A program made the translations under genes and the position numbers. From an uncultured Clostridia bacterium (lineage in GTDB: Bacteria > Bacillota > Clostridia > TANB77 > UBA1234), in contig CAKPEV010000005.1 of the NCBI GenBank assembly GCA_934149405.1, positions 62,001-126,000 of the forward strand: a DNA stretch of 64,000 nt, in the 5' to 3' direction. Numbering within the stretch: position 1 is the stretch's first letter; each line of letters opens with the position of its first letter. This document shows positions 54,276 to 63,778 of this stretch, piece by piece. The notes under the pieces were generated by a model that saw nothing but the letters and a program-made list of their open reading frames with translations, was not told the origin of the DNA and ran no database searches.

Positions 54276-56678
54276 TTATCTGTTCCACCAATGAGTTTTA
54301 TCTTTTATCTCATCGTACTTATCTTCTATTTCACCACGTATCCAATTAGCATAATCTTCATATCTACTATTGTTATCAATAAAGTTTCCATCTTCATCTA
54401 CAGCACAATAATGGTATTCGCAATATGTATGTGGCGCTTCGTAGTCATAATCTTTTGGCAATTTACTTGGTGCCTCTTCATACCCTCTGTCTAGGAATAC
54501 GATATTTATTGTGCCAGATGTAGCTTTACATGTTGGATTTGGTAATTTAAATGATTCCGGACATACTGTAACATATTTGTGTATATTACATTCTTCTGTA
54601 GGTACATTGTTCACGTCAAACCACTCAGTTTTAGATCTATCTCCTCTTCTATCGTTTTTGCAGGCATCTGTCATTAGTAGACCTGAATCTGCACAAACCG
54701 TTGCTGATACAACAGTACTTGGTTTTGTAAATTCCTTATCTGGTAAATTTGCATGAATTTTTTGCATTACAGCTTTCCATATTTTTGCTGCTGGATTTCC
54801 ACTCATGCTTACTGTCTTTTGTTGGTCATATCCAACCCATGTTGAAGCAACGTAATAAGGTGTGAATCCCGCAAACCATCTATCTTTTGATTCATTTGAT
54901 GTTCCGGTTTTTCCTGCAGCATGCATTTTAGAAAGTCTTGCACTTCCTCCTGTAGCTTCACTTCCATTTATAACATCTGACAACATACTTGTTACAATGT
55001 ATGCTGTTGATTCTTTTAAAACTTCTCTAACATTACTTACATTTTCTAATATAATTTCTCCATTACGTCCAACTACTTTTGTATATAATTTAGGTTCGAC
55101 ATAAATTCCACCATTTGCAATTGTTCCATACGCTGCAGCATGTTCAAGTGGTGAAATACCTCTTGTTAAACCTCCAAGTGCAAGAGCACCTGGCACTTTG
55201 TCACTCTTTGTAAGTGTAGTTATTCCGAATTTTTCTAAGTAGCTGTATGAAACATCAGCAGTAACATCTAAAAATGCTTTAGCAGCGATGATATTACTTG
55301 ATATTTCAACACCTTTACGAACAGAAGTAAGTCCTCTATACGAAACATAACTGTTATGCGGAGACCAAGGTGTAGATGAACCTGGCACATAATATGTCAA
55401 AGGTACATCATCATATGTAGTAGCTGCTGTAAATACTCCAGTATCTATTCCCGGGGCATATGTTGCAAGTGGTTTTATTGTAGATCCTGGTGCTCTAGTC
55501 ATTTGAGTAGCTCTGTTTAATCCTCTTAATGTTGTCTTTTTGCCTGAGCCACCTATTAATCCTACAACATTTCCTTTTTTATAATCTATAATAACCATTG
55601 CAGATTGTACATTTTCATCATAAGTACCATTTCTTAGTTTAAAATAATTTTGATCTTCATATACATCTTCTAGTGCTTTTTGTACTTCTGGATCTATTGT
55701 TGTATAAACTTTAAGTCCATTAGAATAAACCATTTTTTGAGCCATAACCTTTGTTACGCCTTTTTCAGTTTGCAAGTCTTTAATAAGTTGATCTACGACT
55801 GCATCGATGAAATATGAATTGCTTGATGCAAGTTCTAATGTTCCTTTTTCATATTTTAATTCTTGGCTAATAGCCTCATCATATTGTGCTTGAGTGATTT
55901 TTTCTAATTCTAGCATTTTACCAAGAACTAGTTTTTGTCTATTCTTTGCGCCATCAGGGTTTGTATATGGATTTCTGCCTTCTGGTGCTTGTGCTAAACC
56001 AGCCATTAGTGCACATTCTGCTATTGTCAAATCTTTAGCACTCTTGTTGAAATAAATATGTGAAGCCTGTTCAACGCCATATGATCCTTCGCCTAAATAT
56101 ATCAAATTCATGTACAATTCTATTATTTGATCTTTAGAAAGCCATTGTTCAAGTTGAACCGCTCTCACTATTTCTCTAGCTTTTCTTTGCCAACTTCTAT
56201 CATCATCTTGTGTTACTTTCTTTATTAGCTGTTGTGTTATTGTGCTTCCTCCAAAATCAGAGTTTCCAGTTGTAAGCCACTTTAAAACAGCAACGCCTGT
56301 ACGTTTTACGTCTATTCCAAAATGTTTTTCAAATCTTTCATCCTCTATTGCAATGAAAGCTTCTTTTAAATATGGCGACATCTCACTAAGAGACACGTAA
56401 GTTCTATTTTCTTCTGCATATAATTGCGTATATGCCTGATTGTTTTTGTCATACACTGTTGTTGTAAGTTGACTTATTTCAAAATCTGATTTTGATAAAG
56501 CTCCTGCTCCATTTATTACTGATTGTACAAAACCGATCACGAGTCCTATACCAGCTATAATTCCAACTAAAATCAATATCAATATTGCTTTTAAAATCGG
56601 ATGTTTTTTCTTCTTCTTTTTATTCAATTTCGGAGCTTGCTTATTTACATACTTATCTATTTCGTCGTTTTTTGACAT
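54276..56678 (-). CDS. Penicillin-binding protein 1A, bifunctional
   Basis: 800 aa from ATG 56678 (AGGAGGGG ribosome site). A short Lys-rich cytoplasmic tail, one membrane helix (about 28-50), a GT51 glycosyltransferase domain (EDERFEKHFGIDVKRT, GGSTITQQLIKKVTQ), then a transpeptidase domain with the SxxK motif APGSTIKPLATY, the SSN motif (ISSNIIAAK) and KTGTS. The C-terminal 130 residues are Cys- and acid-rich (VCADSGLLMTDACKNDRRGD). Builds and cross-links peptidoglycan outside the membrane. Confidence 0.95.
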   Translation of the reverse strand: MSKNDEIDKYVNKQAPKLNKKKKKKHPILKAILILILVGIIAGIGLVIGFVQSVINGAGALSKSDFEISQLTTTVYDKNNQAYTQLYAEENRTYVSLSEMSPYLKEAFIAIEDERFEKHFGIDVKRTGVAVLKWLTTGNSDFGGSTITQQLIKKVTQDDDRSWQRKAREIVRAVQLEQWLSKDQIIELYMNLIYLGEGSYGVEQASHIYFNKSAKDLTIAECALMAGLAQAPEGRNPYTNPDGAKNRQKLVLGKMLELEKITQAQYDEAISQELKYEKGTLELASSNSYFIDAVVDQLIKDLQTEKGVTKVMAQKMVYSNGLKVYTTIDPEVQKALEDVYEDQNYFKLRNGTYDENVQSAMVIIDYKKGNVVGLIGGSGKKTTLRGLNRATQMTRAPGSTIKPLATYAPGIDTGVFTAATTYDDVPLTYYVPGSSTPWSPHNSYVSYRGLTSVRKGVEISSNIIAAKAFLDVTADVSYSYLEKFGITTLTKSDKVPGALALGGLTRGISPLEHAAAYGTIANGGIYVEPKLYTKVVGRNGEIILENVSNVREVLKESTAYIVTSMLSDVINGSEATGGSARLSKMHAAGKTGTSNESKDRWFAGFTPYYVASTWVGYDQQKTVSMSGNPAAKIWKAVMQKIHANLPDKEFTKPSTVVSATVCADSGLLMTDACKNDRRGDRSKTEWFDVNNVPTEECNIHKYVTVCPESFKLPNPTCKATSGTINIVFLDRGYEEAPSKLPKDYDYEAPHTYCEYHYCAVDEDGNFIDNNSRYEDYANWIRGEIEDKYDEIKDKTHWWNR

Positions 56679-56793
56679 TCTACCCCTCCTATAAATTTGC
56701 AATTTCCTTACATATGTACCACCAAAGCAAATAGTGGTATATTACCGACACCATTATATATTAAAATATTAAAAAAGTAAATTTTTTTATTGC

Positions 56794-57661
56794 TTATACA
56801 AAAAAATCCTCTAAAATATCTTTGGCATTAGTAACTGGTTTTGCCCCTTCTTTTATTAGGCTATTGCATCCCAAAGACAAAGTGTTATCTATATTGCCAG
56901 GTAGTGCATAGATATTCTTTCCCTGCTCTAATGCAAAGTCCACTGTTATCAGTGCACCACTGTTTTCCGTTGCTTCTACAACAAAAACTCCATCTGATAA
57001 AGCACTTACAATCCTATTTCTCATTGGAAAATTTATAGCATTAGGTTTCGTACCAACTATAAACTCACTAATCACCAAGCCTTTCTTCAATATTTGTGCA
57101 TATAAATTATAATTTTCGTATGGATACACAATGTCCATTCCTGTACCTATTACCGCGATAGTATTTCCTATCGCTTTTAATGCGCCTTTATGTGCCATTG
57201 AGTCAATTCCTTTAGCTAATCCGACTAATTATTGTTAAACCTCTAACTGCTAAATCTTGTGCAAAATCATAACTTGCCTTTAATCCATATTCATCAGCTT
57301 TTCTACTTCCAACAATTGCAATTCCTTTAGAATTTAAAAGTTCTAAATTCCCTTTAGCAAATATTGCAATAGGAGGATCATATATATTTTTTAAACTATC
57401 AGGATAAAGCTTGTCATTAATACTTATTACACTTATCTCATTTTTATTAATATATTCCGTATATTTCTTTATTAAATTTTCATTTTTGCTATTTGCAATT
57501 TCAATAACATCTTCAAAATTTATATCTGGCACCTCTAATAATATTTTTTCTTTTGCTCTATAAATTTCAGCTATACTACCGAAAAAATTTAGCAAATTTT
57601 TCTTTTTAATCGGCAATATTTTTAAACTTGAAAACCATATTAAGTATTCTATTTTCTTCAT
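56794..57661 (-). CDS. dprA: DNA-processing protein DprA, +1 frameshift at CGG
   Basis: 288 aa after recoding. The first frame has a helical N-terminal domain and the Rossmann entry SKGIAIVGSRKADEYGLKAS, ending LTIIS, then CGG ATT AGC TAA. Skipping the C reads GGA as Gly147 and yields IISGLAKGIDSMAHKGAL, the signature of DprA, followed by AVIGTGMDIVYP and ENSGALITVDFALEQG. It loads RecA on incoming single-stranded DNA in natural transformation. The C-terminal winged-helix domain of some DprA proteins is missing, which is common. Confidence 0.9.
57221..57223 (-). other. CGG +1 recoding site in dprA
   Basis: The coding strand reads ATT AGT CGG ATT AGC TAA. C-GGA as Gly147 gives the invariant SGLAKGID motif. 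Confidence 0.82.
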
Positions 57662-57679
57662 AAAATCCCCTTATAACAT

Positions 57680-57722
57680 AAAAATGGACCAAAGCAAAAT
57701 AATATGTTTTGGTCCATTTTTA
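57680..57722. terminator. Terminator of folD
   Basis: AAAAATGGACCAAA and TTTGGTCCATTTTT form a strong stem between dprA and folD; usable on both strands. Confidence 0.85.
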
Positions 57723-57723
57723 T

Positions 57724-58566
57724 TTATTTATTTTTTCTTCTTTCACATGCAGTAACTACATTATCCATAAGTGTCATTATAGTCATTGGGCCAACTCCCC
57801 CCGGAACTGGTGTTATATAACTACACTTTTCTTTTACATTTTCAAAATCAACATCTCCAACTATCTTTTTAGAGTCTGGTATTCTGTTTATTCCAACATC
57901 TACAACAACTGCCCCCTCTTTTATCATATCAGCTGTTATAAATTTAGGTTTTCCTATTGCAACTACCAATATATCTGCAGTTTTTACGATATCAGCTAAG
58001 TTTTGTGTTTTTGAATGACATATTGTTACTGTAGCATTTGCATTTAGCAAAAGTTCAGCCATTGGTCTACCAACTATATTGCTTCTACCCACTACGACAG
58101 CATGTTTCCCTTCAATTGGTATATTATATTCTTTCAACATTGTCATTACACCAGTTGGCGTACATGCTGCAAAACATTCTTGTCTTTGTACCAATTTACC
58201 AACATTTATAGGACTAAAACCATCGACATCTTTTTCTGGTGCAATTGTTTGAAAAGCCTCTAATATATTTAAGTGATATGGTATTGGACTTTGAAGCAAA
58301 ATTCCATCAACCTCGTCATCGGCATTTAATTTTCTTATAAGAGAAATCAAATCTTCTTGTGTTATATTCTCTTCCAAATGATATTCTGTAAAGTTAATTC
58401 CAAGTTCCTCACTCATTTTATGCTTTAATCTTACATATATCTTAGATGCTTCATCTTCTCCTATCCTTATAACTGCAAAACCCGGTGTTCTATTCAATCT
58501 TTTTATTCTTTCTTCTATGTTTTTCTTGCATTTTTCAGCAACTTTTTTTCCATCAATTAATGTCAT
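57724..58566 (-). CDS. folD: Methylenetetrahydrofolate dehydrogenase/cyclohydrolase
   Basis: 280 aa. Interconverts 5,10-methylene- and 10-formyl-tetrahydrofolate with NADP. The catalytic Lys lies in YVRLKHKMSEELGI, substrate motifs are ILLQSPIPYHLN and PVGGVGPMT-like TPVPGGVGPMTIMTL, and the nucleotide site is VVGRSNIVGRPMA. Upstream of dprA on the same strand; downstream of uppP with an 18-bp gap. Confidence 0.96.
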   Translation of the reverse strand: MTLIDGKKVAEKCKKNIEERIKRLNRTPGFAVIRIGEDEASKIYVRLKHKMSEELGINFTEYHLEENITQEDLISLIRKLNADDEVDGILLQSPIPYHLNILEAFQTIAPEKDVDGFSPINVGKLVQRQECFAACTPTGVMTMLKEYNIPIEGKHAVVVGRSNIVGRPMAELLLNANATVTICHSKTQNLADIVKTADILVVAIGKPKFITADMIKEGAVVVDVGINRIPDSKKIVGDVDFENVKEKCSYITPVPGGVGPMTIMTLMDNVVTACERRKNK

Positions 58567-58583
58567 TAATTTTCATCCTTTCC

Positions 58584-59369
58584 TTATTTCACTAGTAGGC
58601 TAATAATTATAATTATTCCAAAGATCACTCTATATATAGCAAATATTTTAAAATCACTTTTTTGTAAATATTTAAGTAAAAATTTAATTACTATTAAACC
58701 AACTATAAAACTTGCAAGAACTCCCATAAAGAATGCAAGTGTAAATTCGAATTCTGATAGCTTAAAAATGGTAGCCGCAAGAACTATTGGAGCAGATAGC
58801 ATAAACGAATATTTTGCCGCCGCTTCTCTATTAACACCTAGTGCTCTGGCTGTTGTCATTGTTATACCAGAACGTGAAACACCTGGTATAAATGCTAATG
58901 CTTGTGACACACCAATTATAAATGTTTGTTTTAATGATAGATGCTCATAATCAACTGTAGATTCTTTGTACTTATCTACCCAATATAGCACTATACCCAT
59001 TACAATTAACGCTATAGCTATGATTAAAGGTTTTGTAAGTATATCTGAGCAAAACTTATCTAGTATAAAACCAATTGCACCACCTGGTATTGTTGCAAGT
59101 ACAATATACCAAAACATCGTGCCATCACGATTCTTTTCTTTTTTGATTGTTTGTTTATATGCGCCTACAAGTAAGTTTATCCAATCTTTAAAGAAAAAGA
59201 TTCCGATTGCAAGTAACGTTCCAGCATGAAGTGCAACATCAAAAGATGCCGGAATATCATTCCAATTAAAAAGCCAAGGTAAAATAGTTAAATGCGCCGA
59301 ACTTGAAATTGGTAATAATTCCGTTAAACCTTGCACTACTCCCAATATAATTGCTTGTAAAACACTCAT
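58584..59369 (-). CDS. uppP: Undecaprenyl-diphosphatase UppP (BacA)
   Basis: 261 aa with about eight membrane helices. Conserved motifs are GLTELLPISSSAHL at the N-terminus and FIPGVSRSGITMTTARALG, which form the active site. Recycles undecaprenyl pyrophosphate to the carrier used by the PglC-initiated glycan and peptidoglycan pathways; confers bacitracin tolerance when abundant. Confidence 0.96.
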   Translation of the reverse strand: MSVLQAIILGVVQGLTELLPISSSAHLTILPWLFNWNDIPASFDVALHAGTLLAIGIFFFKDWINLLVGAYKQTIKKEKNRDGTMFWYIVLATIPGGAIGFILDKFCSDILTKPLIIAIALIVMGIVLYWVDKYKESTVDYEHLSLKQTFIIGVSQALAFIPGVSRSGITMTTARALGVNREAAAKYSFMLSAPIVLAATIFKLSEFEFTLAFFMGVLASFIVGLIVIKFLLKYLQKSDFKIFAIYRVIFGIIIIISLLVK

Positions 59370-59402
59370 ATTTGCCTCCTAATAAATTATTTTATTTAGA
59401 AC

Positions 59403-60584
59403 TTAATCCTTGTATTTATCCATAAAATTAAATTCCACATCATCCTCTTTTACATCTTTGTTAATTTTGATATTGTCGTAATCTTTTTGATATTTTTCTT
59501 TTACTTTTTCATCTATCTCTTGTTCTAGTTTCATTTGAGCTTCTGATACCATATGAACACCAGTTAAATAGTCTTTTATATTTTTAAATAGTGGCTCTGA
59601 CTCAGCTTTGTATCTATAACCTGGGTCAATTTCGATTGCGTATTGAACATAATTAACTGCTTTTATCTCATCTCCATCCAATATATATGTCTTTGCAAGT
59701 TGATAATATGACTTGCTTGCAAGCTCTGGATCTAAAGCAGATTTTTTGAAGTTTTCTTCAGCAAGTTTTAATTCTCCTCTTAATAAGTTTATTTGTCCCA
59801 AGCTAAAATATGCTTCACAAAAGTCAGGTTTTAATTCTATAACTTTTTTATAACAACTTGACGCCTCATCAAAATCTCTAAGTTCAGTTCTTACAATACC
59901 TAAACTATAATACAATTGATAATTGTCTTGATCATATTTTATAGCATTTTTATAAACATTTATAGCTTCGTCATATTTGTTTTGCGAACATAATACTACT
60001 GCTAAAAGCTCAGATGCAGGTGTATAATCAGGCTTTATTCTAAGAGCATTATCTAAAACTATCTGAGCATCATTCTTCTTACCAAGTTCATTAAAAATTA
60101 TTCCGATTTCGTAATATGATTTATAATCGTTTCTATCAAGTTCTACTGCTTTTGCAAATTTATCAAATGCAGTTCTTCTTTCGCCTATGGCATTATATGC
60201 AGTTCCTAATTTAACAAATAGCTTATTACTGTTCTTTTTCTTTTCTGTAGCCTTCAAATATTTAGCAATTGCCTTTTGATACTTTCCTTTATGCATGTAA
60301 TAATCGCCAATCTCTTCCAAGAAAAGTTCTGATGCATCTATCTTCTTGTAGTCTAAAAAAATCAACGCACTAGGAATTAATATGTTTATTAAAAATATGT
60401 ATATACGCATTTTTACATCTGGATAAATTCCATTAAAAAAAGTTAAAATCTCAACAACTAAACCTATTGTCTGAAAACCTAAAAGTCCAATCAACCAGTT
60501 ACTTTTGGTTTTTAAAACTTTTCTTGCCACATACATAGCAAATACAAAACATAAAATACTATAAACAAATCTTTCTAAAAACAT
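59403..60584 (-). CDS. Membrane-anchored TPR-repeat protein
   Basis: 393 aa. Three hydrophobic segments (residues about 1-20, 32-52, 60-78), then about eight tetratricopeptide repeats (for example GDYYMHKGKYQKAIAKYLKA, LYYSLGIVRTELRDFDEASS) to residue 330 and a charged tail. A cytoplasmic scaffold tethered to the membrane is likely; partner unknown. Lies upstream of uppP. Confidence 0.85.
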   Translation of the reverse strand: MFLERFVYSILCFVFAMYVARKVLKTKSNWLIGLLGFQTIGLVVEILTFFNGIYPDVKMRIYIFLINILIPSALIFLDYKKIDASELFLEEIGDYYMHKGKYQKAIAKYLKATEKKKNSNKLFVKLGTAYNAIGERRTAFDKFAKAVELDRNDYKSYYEIGIIFNELGKKNDAQIVLDNALRIKPDYTPASELLAVVLCSQNKYDEAINVYKNAIKYDQDNYQLYYSLGIVRTELRDFDEASSCYKKVIELKPDFCEAYFSLGQINLLRGELKLAEENFKKSALDPELASKSYYQLAKTYILDGDEIKAVNYVQYAIEIDPGYRYKAESEPLFKNIKDYLTGVHMVSEAQMKLEQEIDEKVKEKYQKDYDNIKINKDVKEDDVEFNFMDKYKD

Positions 60585-60638
60585 TTCCTTGCATCCTTCC
60601 TACTACTTACTTACAACTTTTATTTAAGCATATAAAAA

Positions 60639-61172
60639 TTACTTATTAATAAATTTTTCATCATATGCTTTCATACATTTTTCAATACATTCAATTGCTG
60701 CCTCTCTTCCATCAATCTCCTTTATTGCAGTTTTCTTATTTTCTAGGATTTTATATACTTCAAAGAAGTGCGATATTTCTGCAAATATGTGTGCTGGAAT
60801 ATCTAATATATCCTCATACATGCACATTGAAGGATCTTTAAATGGTATTGCTATTATTTTTTCGTCTCTTTCATTATCATCAACCATTTTTAGCATTCCG
60901 ATTGGGTAACAATCAACTAATGTAAGAGACGATATGCTTTCTTGACATAATACCAAAACATCTAGAGGGTCATTATCTTCTGCATATGTTCTAGGAATAA
61001 ATCCATAATTAGCAGGATAATGCGTAGAAGTATATAATACTCTGTCAAGCCTTAAAAGTCCTGTTTCCTTATCTAATTCATATTTGTTTTTACATCCCTT
61101 TGGTATTTCTATCACAGCAGTGAATTTTTCTGGTGTTATTCTATCTTTATTTATATCATGCCAAATATTCAA
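60639..61172 (-). CDS. ppa: Inorganic pyrophosphatase, family I
   Basis: 177 aa. Hydrolyses PPi to two phosphates. The active-site signature EDNDPLDVLVL with the metal-binding Asp residues, IEIPKGCKNKYELDKETG and the YPANYGFIP motif identify the soluble Mg-dependent family. Single gene, divergent from the plus-strand rluA-family gene. Confidence 0.95.
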   Translation of the reverse strand: MNIWHDINKDRITPEKFTAVIEIPKGCKNKYELDKETGLLRLDRVLYTSTHYPANYGFIPRTYAEDNDPLDVLVLCQESISSLTLVDCYPIGMLKMVDDNERDEKIIAIPFKDPSMCMYEDILDIPAHIFAEISHFFEVYKILENKKTAIKEIDGREAAIECIEKCMKAYDEKFINK

Positions 61173-61312
61173 TATTATGTCTCCTTTCGTTTATATAAGT
61201 ACATCCAAAGCTACCATCTTATAGAGCTATTTTACACTAAAACCTCTAAATTTGTCTATAATTTTGGAAAAATATTGATATATTAACATAAATACGGTAT
61301 AATACTATTATT

Positions 61313-62173
61313 ATGATAAAATTTAAAGTTGAAAAAGATCAAAAAAAGATAGTAGACTATCTAAAAAACAAATTTAAAAATCTAACTAATGGCACTATTT
61401 TCAAAGCTCTTCGTAATAAGGATATTAGAATAAATGGAGTGAAAATATCTGAGAATGTCCCTGTAAATGCCGGAGATGAAATAACTCTTTATATAAAAGA
61501 TGAGTTTTTATTTGGTATAACAGCGCTTGACAAATCTAAAATAATTTACGATGACGAAAATATTGTCATAGTTAACAAACCTCAAGATGTTTTAGTACAA
61601 GGTGATGGAATAAATATTGGACTAGACAAAATGGTAAATGACTACTTTGGTACGCAAAATATTGTGCCTTGCCATAGACTAGACAGAAACACATCTGGTC
61701 TTATAATATTTGCTAAAAATGAAATAGCTGAAGAAACAATATCTGAAATGCTAAAACAACACATGATTAGAAAAGTTTATAGATGCAGAGTTATTGGCCA
61801 TCCGAAAAATAAAAAGGCTACTTTAACAGCATATTTATTTAAAGATAGTAAAACTAGTCAAGTAATTATTTCAAATGAAAAGAAAAAAGGTTATGTTGAA
61901 ATTGTTACAAAATATGAGGTAATTGCTTATAATAATGATGGTACATCTACATTAGAAGTTGAGCTTGTAACTGGCAGAACTCATCAGATTCGTGCACATC
62001 TTGCATTTATCGGCTACCCTATCCTTGGTGATGGCAAATATGGAAAAAATGAAGTAAATAAAAAATTCAAGTTAACAAGACAAGAGCTAACTGCATACAA
62101 GATTATTTTTAATGATGCAATTGGTGAATTAGAGTATTTGAAAGGAAAAACAGTAAAACTCCCAGAAGCATAA
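61313..62173 (+). CDS. RluA-family pseudouridine synthase with S4 domain
   Basis: 286 aa. An S4 RNA-binding domain (FKALRNKDIRINGVKISENV, residues 1-70), the catalytic motif CHRLDRNTSGLIIFAKN with the nucleophilic Asp, and ELVTGRTHQIRAHLAFIG. Resembles RluC/RluD-type rRNA modifiers; exact uridine unknown. One of three RluA-type genes in the window. Confidence 0.93.
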   Translation: MIKFKVEKDQKKIVDYLKNKFKNLTNGTIFKALRNKDIRINGVKISENVPVNAGDEITLYIKDEFLFGITALDKSKIIYDDENIVIVNKPQDVLVQGDGINIGLDKMVNDYFGTQNIVPCHRLDRNTSGLIIFAKNEIAEETISEMLKQHMIRKVYRCRVIGHPKNKKATLTAYLFKDSKTSQVIISNEKKKGYVEIVTKYEVIAYNNDGTSTLEVELVTGRTHQIRAHLAFIGYPILGDGKYGKNEVNKKFKLTRQELTAYKIIFNDAIGELEYLKGKTVKLPEA

Positions 62174-62190
62174 ACTTCTAGGAGTTTTTT
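62158..62190 (+). terminator. Terminator of the plus-strand rluA-family gene
   Basis: ACTCCCAGAAG and CTTCTAGGAGTTTTTT; the stem overlaps the stop codon. Confidence 0.7.
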
Positions 62191-62191
62191 A

Positions 62192-62863
62192 TTATAAATC
62201 AAACTTTCCCCACACGCCAATTTTCTTTGGCTTGCATTCGAATTTCATTATCTCATCTTTTGTAGGATGCTTAAATTCAAGTCTATATGCCCAAAGAGCA
62301 ATCTGCATATTCATGTCACCTTTGCCATATTTTTGATCACCATATAATGGGTGATTTATGTTTGAAAATTGCACTCTTATTTGGTGGTGTCTGCCTGTTT
62401 CCAAATTTATTTTTACTAAAGACAAGTCATCTTTCTCTTCTAATACCTCATATGAAAGACTTGCGAATTTTGCCCCATGTTTATCTTTTGATACAACTTT
62501 ACTTTTATTTAAAGCTTCGTCTTTATATAAATAATTTTCAAGTCTGCCGTTTTTTTCTTCAAACTTTCCTTTTACAACTGCTAAATATGTTTTAGAAAAG
62601 TCTTTAGTTCTAATACTCTCTGAAAGTCTGCTTGCCGCTTTTGATGTTCGTGCAAAAACCATTATTCCGCCAACTGGTCTATCAAGTCTATGTACTAAAC
62701 CTAAATATACTTCACCTGGTTTGTTATATTTTTCTTTTATATATTTTTTAACAAGAGTTATCATATCTTCATCGCCCGTGTTATCTGCTTGTGAAGGTAC
62801 ATTGCAAGGTTTCTCCACAACAATTATATGATTATCTTCGTATATTACATTTAATTTATTCAT
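62192..62863 (-). CDS. RluA-family pseudouridine synthase without S4 domain
   Basis: 223 aa from ATG 62863 (GAAAGGAACC ribosome site); the longer frame to 62908 overlaps the preceding gene and lacks support. YEDNHIIVVEKPCNVPSQ, the catalytic VHRLDRPVGGIMVFARTSKA and LETGRHHQIRVQFSNI are present. The minimal catalytic form, similar to RluA/TruC-like enzymes. Downstream of an rRNA-methyltransferase-like gene, consistent with an RNA-modification pair. Confidence 0.93.
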   Translation of the reverse strand: MNKLNVIYEDNHIIVVEKPCNVPSQADNTGDEDMITLVKKYIKEKYNKPGEVYLGLVHRLDRPVGGIMVFARTSKAASRLSESIRTKDFSKTYLAVVKGKFEEKNGRLENYLYKDEALNKSKVVSKDKHGAKFASLSYEVLEEKDDLSLVKINLETGRHHQIRVQFSNINHPLYGDQKYGKGDMNMQIALWAYRLEFKHPTKDEIMKFECKPKKIGVWGKFDL

Positions 62864-62879
62864 AACATGGTTCCTTTCG

Positions 62880-63737
62880 TTATTCTTCCCATCTACCATA
62901 TATTCCACACGGAAGTGTTAGTCTACTATCTTTCATTGGTAGTCCTACTTCTCCGCATGATATTTTTCCTTTTTGCTTTATTGTCATTGATAATATATTA
63001 GCAAGTATAGTTGGCGAAAGCCCTGTTGTATATGAATTTATAAGAAAGAACAATGGTCTATCTGATAATATTTGTGTGCATAGTTCGACCAACGGATATA
63101 AGCTTTCTTCTATATTCCAAACTTCTCCGTTTGCACCTCTTCCATAAGATGGTGGGTCCATTACTATTGCATCGTATTTGTTTCCTCTTCTTATTTCTCT
63201 TTGAACAAATTTTATAACATCATCTATTATAAATCTGACTGGTCTATCGGCAAGTCCTGAATCTGCTACATTTTCTTTTGCCCAAGCTGTCATTCCTTTT
63301 GAAGAGTCGACATGACAAACAGAGGCTCCTGCGTAGCTGCAAGCCACCGTAGCTCCACCTGTATAAGCAAAAAGATTAAGTACTTTTATAGGTCTTTTTG
63401 CATTTTGTATTTTGTTTATCATGAAATCCCAATTAACAGCTTGTTCAGGGAATAATCCTGTATGTTTGAAGCCCATTGGCTTTAAGTTAAATGTTAAATT
63501 CTTATATTTGATTTGCCATGACTTAGGAACATTTTTTATATACTCCCATTCGCCACCACCACTTTTACTTCTGTGATAATGAGCATTAGCTTTTTTCCAC
63601 AATTCCGGCTTTGATTTATTTTTCCATATTATTTGTGGATCTGGTCTAATTAAAATGATATTTCCCCATCTTTCTAATTTTTCGCCATTTGCCATATCTA
63701 GTATTTCATAATCTTTCCAATCTTTTGATATAATCAT
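62880..63737 (-). CDS. Class I SAM-dependent methyltransferase (RlmI/RlmK-like)
   Basis: 285 aa. The SAM-binding motif VLNLFAYTGGATVACSYAGA, the ligand Asp in VCHVDSSKGMTAWAKENV, and the catalytic motif IVMDPPSYGRG (DPPxY) point to a base methyltransferase, most like the rRNA cytosine-5 group. It lacks the N-terminal PUA domain of RlmI. Divergent from ylbJ. Confidence 0.88.
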   Translation of the reverse strand: MIISKDWKDYEILDMANGEKLERWGNIILIRPDPQIIWKNKSKPELWKKANAHYHRSKSGGGEWEYIKNVPKSWQIKYKNLTFNLKPMGFKHTGLFPEQAVNWDFMINKIQNAKRPIKVLNLFAYTGGATVACSYAGASVCHVDSSKGMTAWAKENVADSGLADRPVRFIIDDVIKFVQREIRRGNKYDAIVMDPPSYGRGANGEVWNIEESLYPLVELCTQILSDRPLFFLINSYTTGLSPTILANILSMTIKQKGKISCGEVGLPMKDSRLTLPCGIYGRWEE

Positions 63738-63778
63738 ATATTCGTCCTTTCTTCCATATATTTTATTAGGTGATATAC

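Noticed and set aside
2241..57661. Treating the six split genes as independent pseudogenes or random sequencing errors
   Set aside because: All six breaks fall on an in-frame CGG and are fixed by the same one-base skip to Gly; fabF is probably essential. Independent decay or error would not share codon and phase. Read-level confirmation is still desirable.
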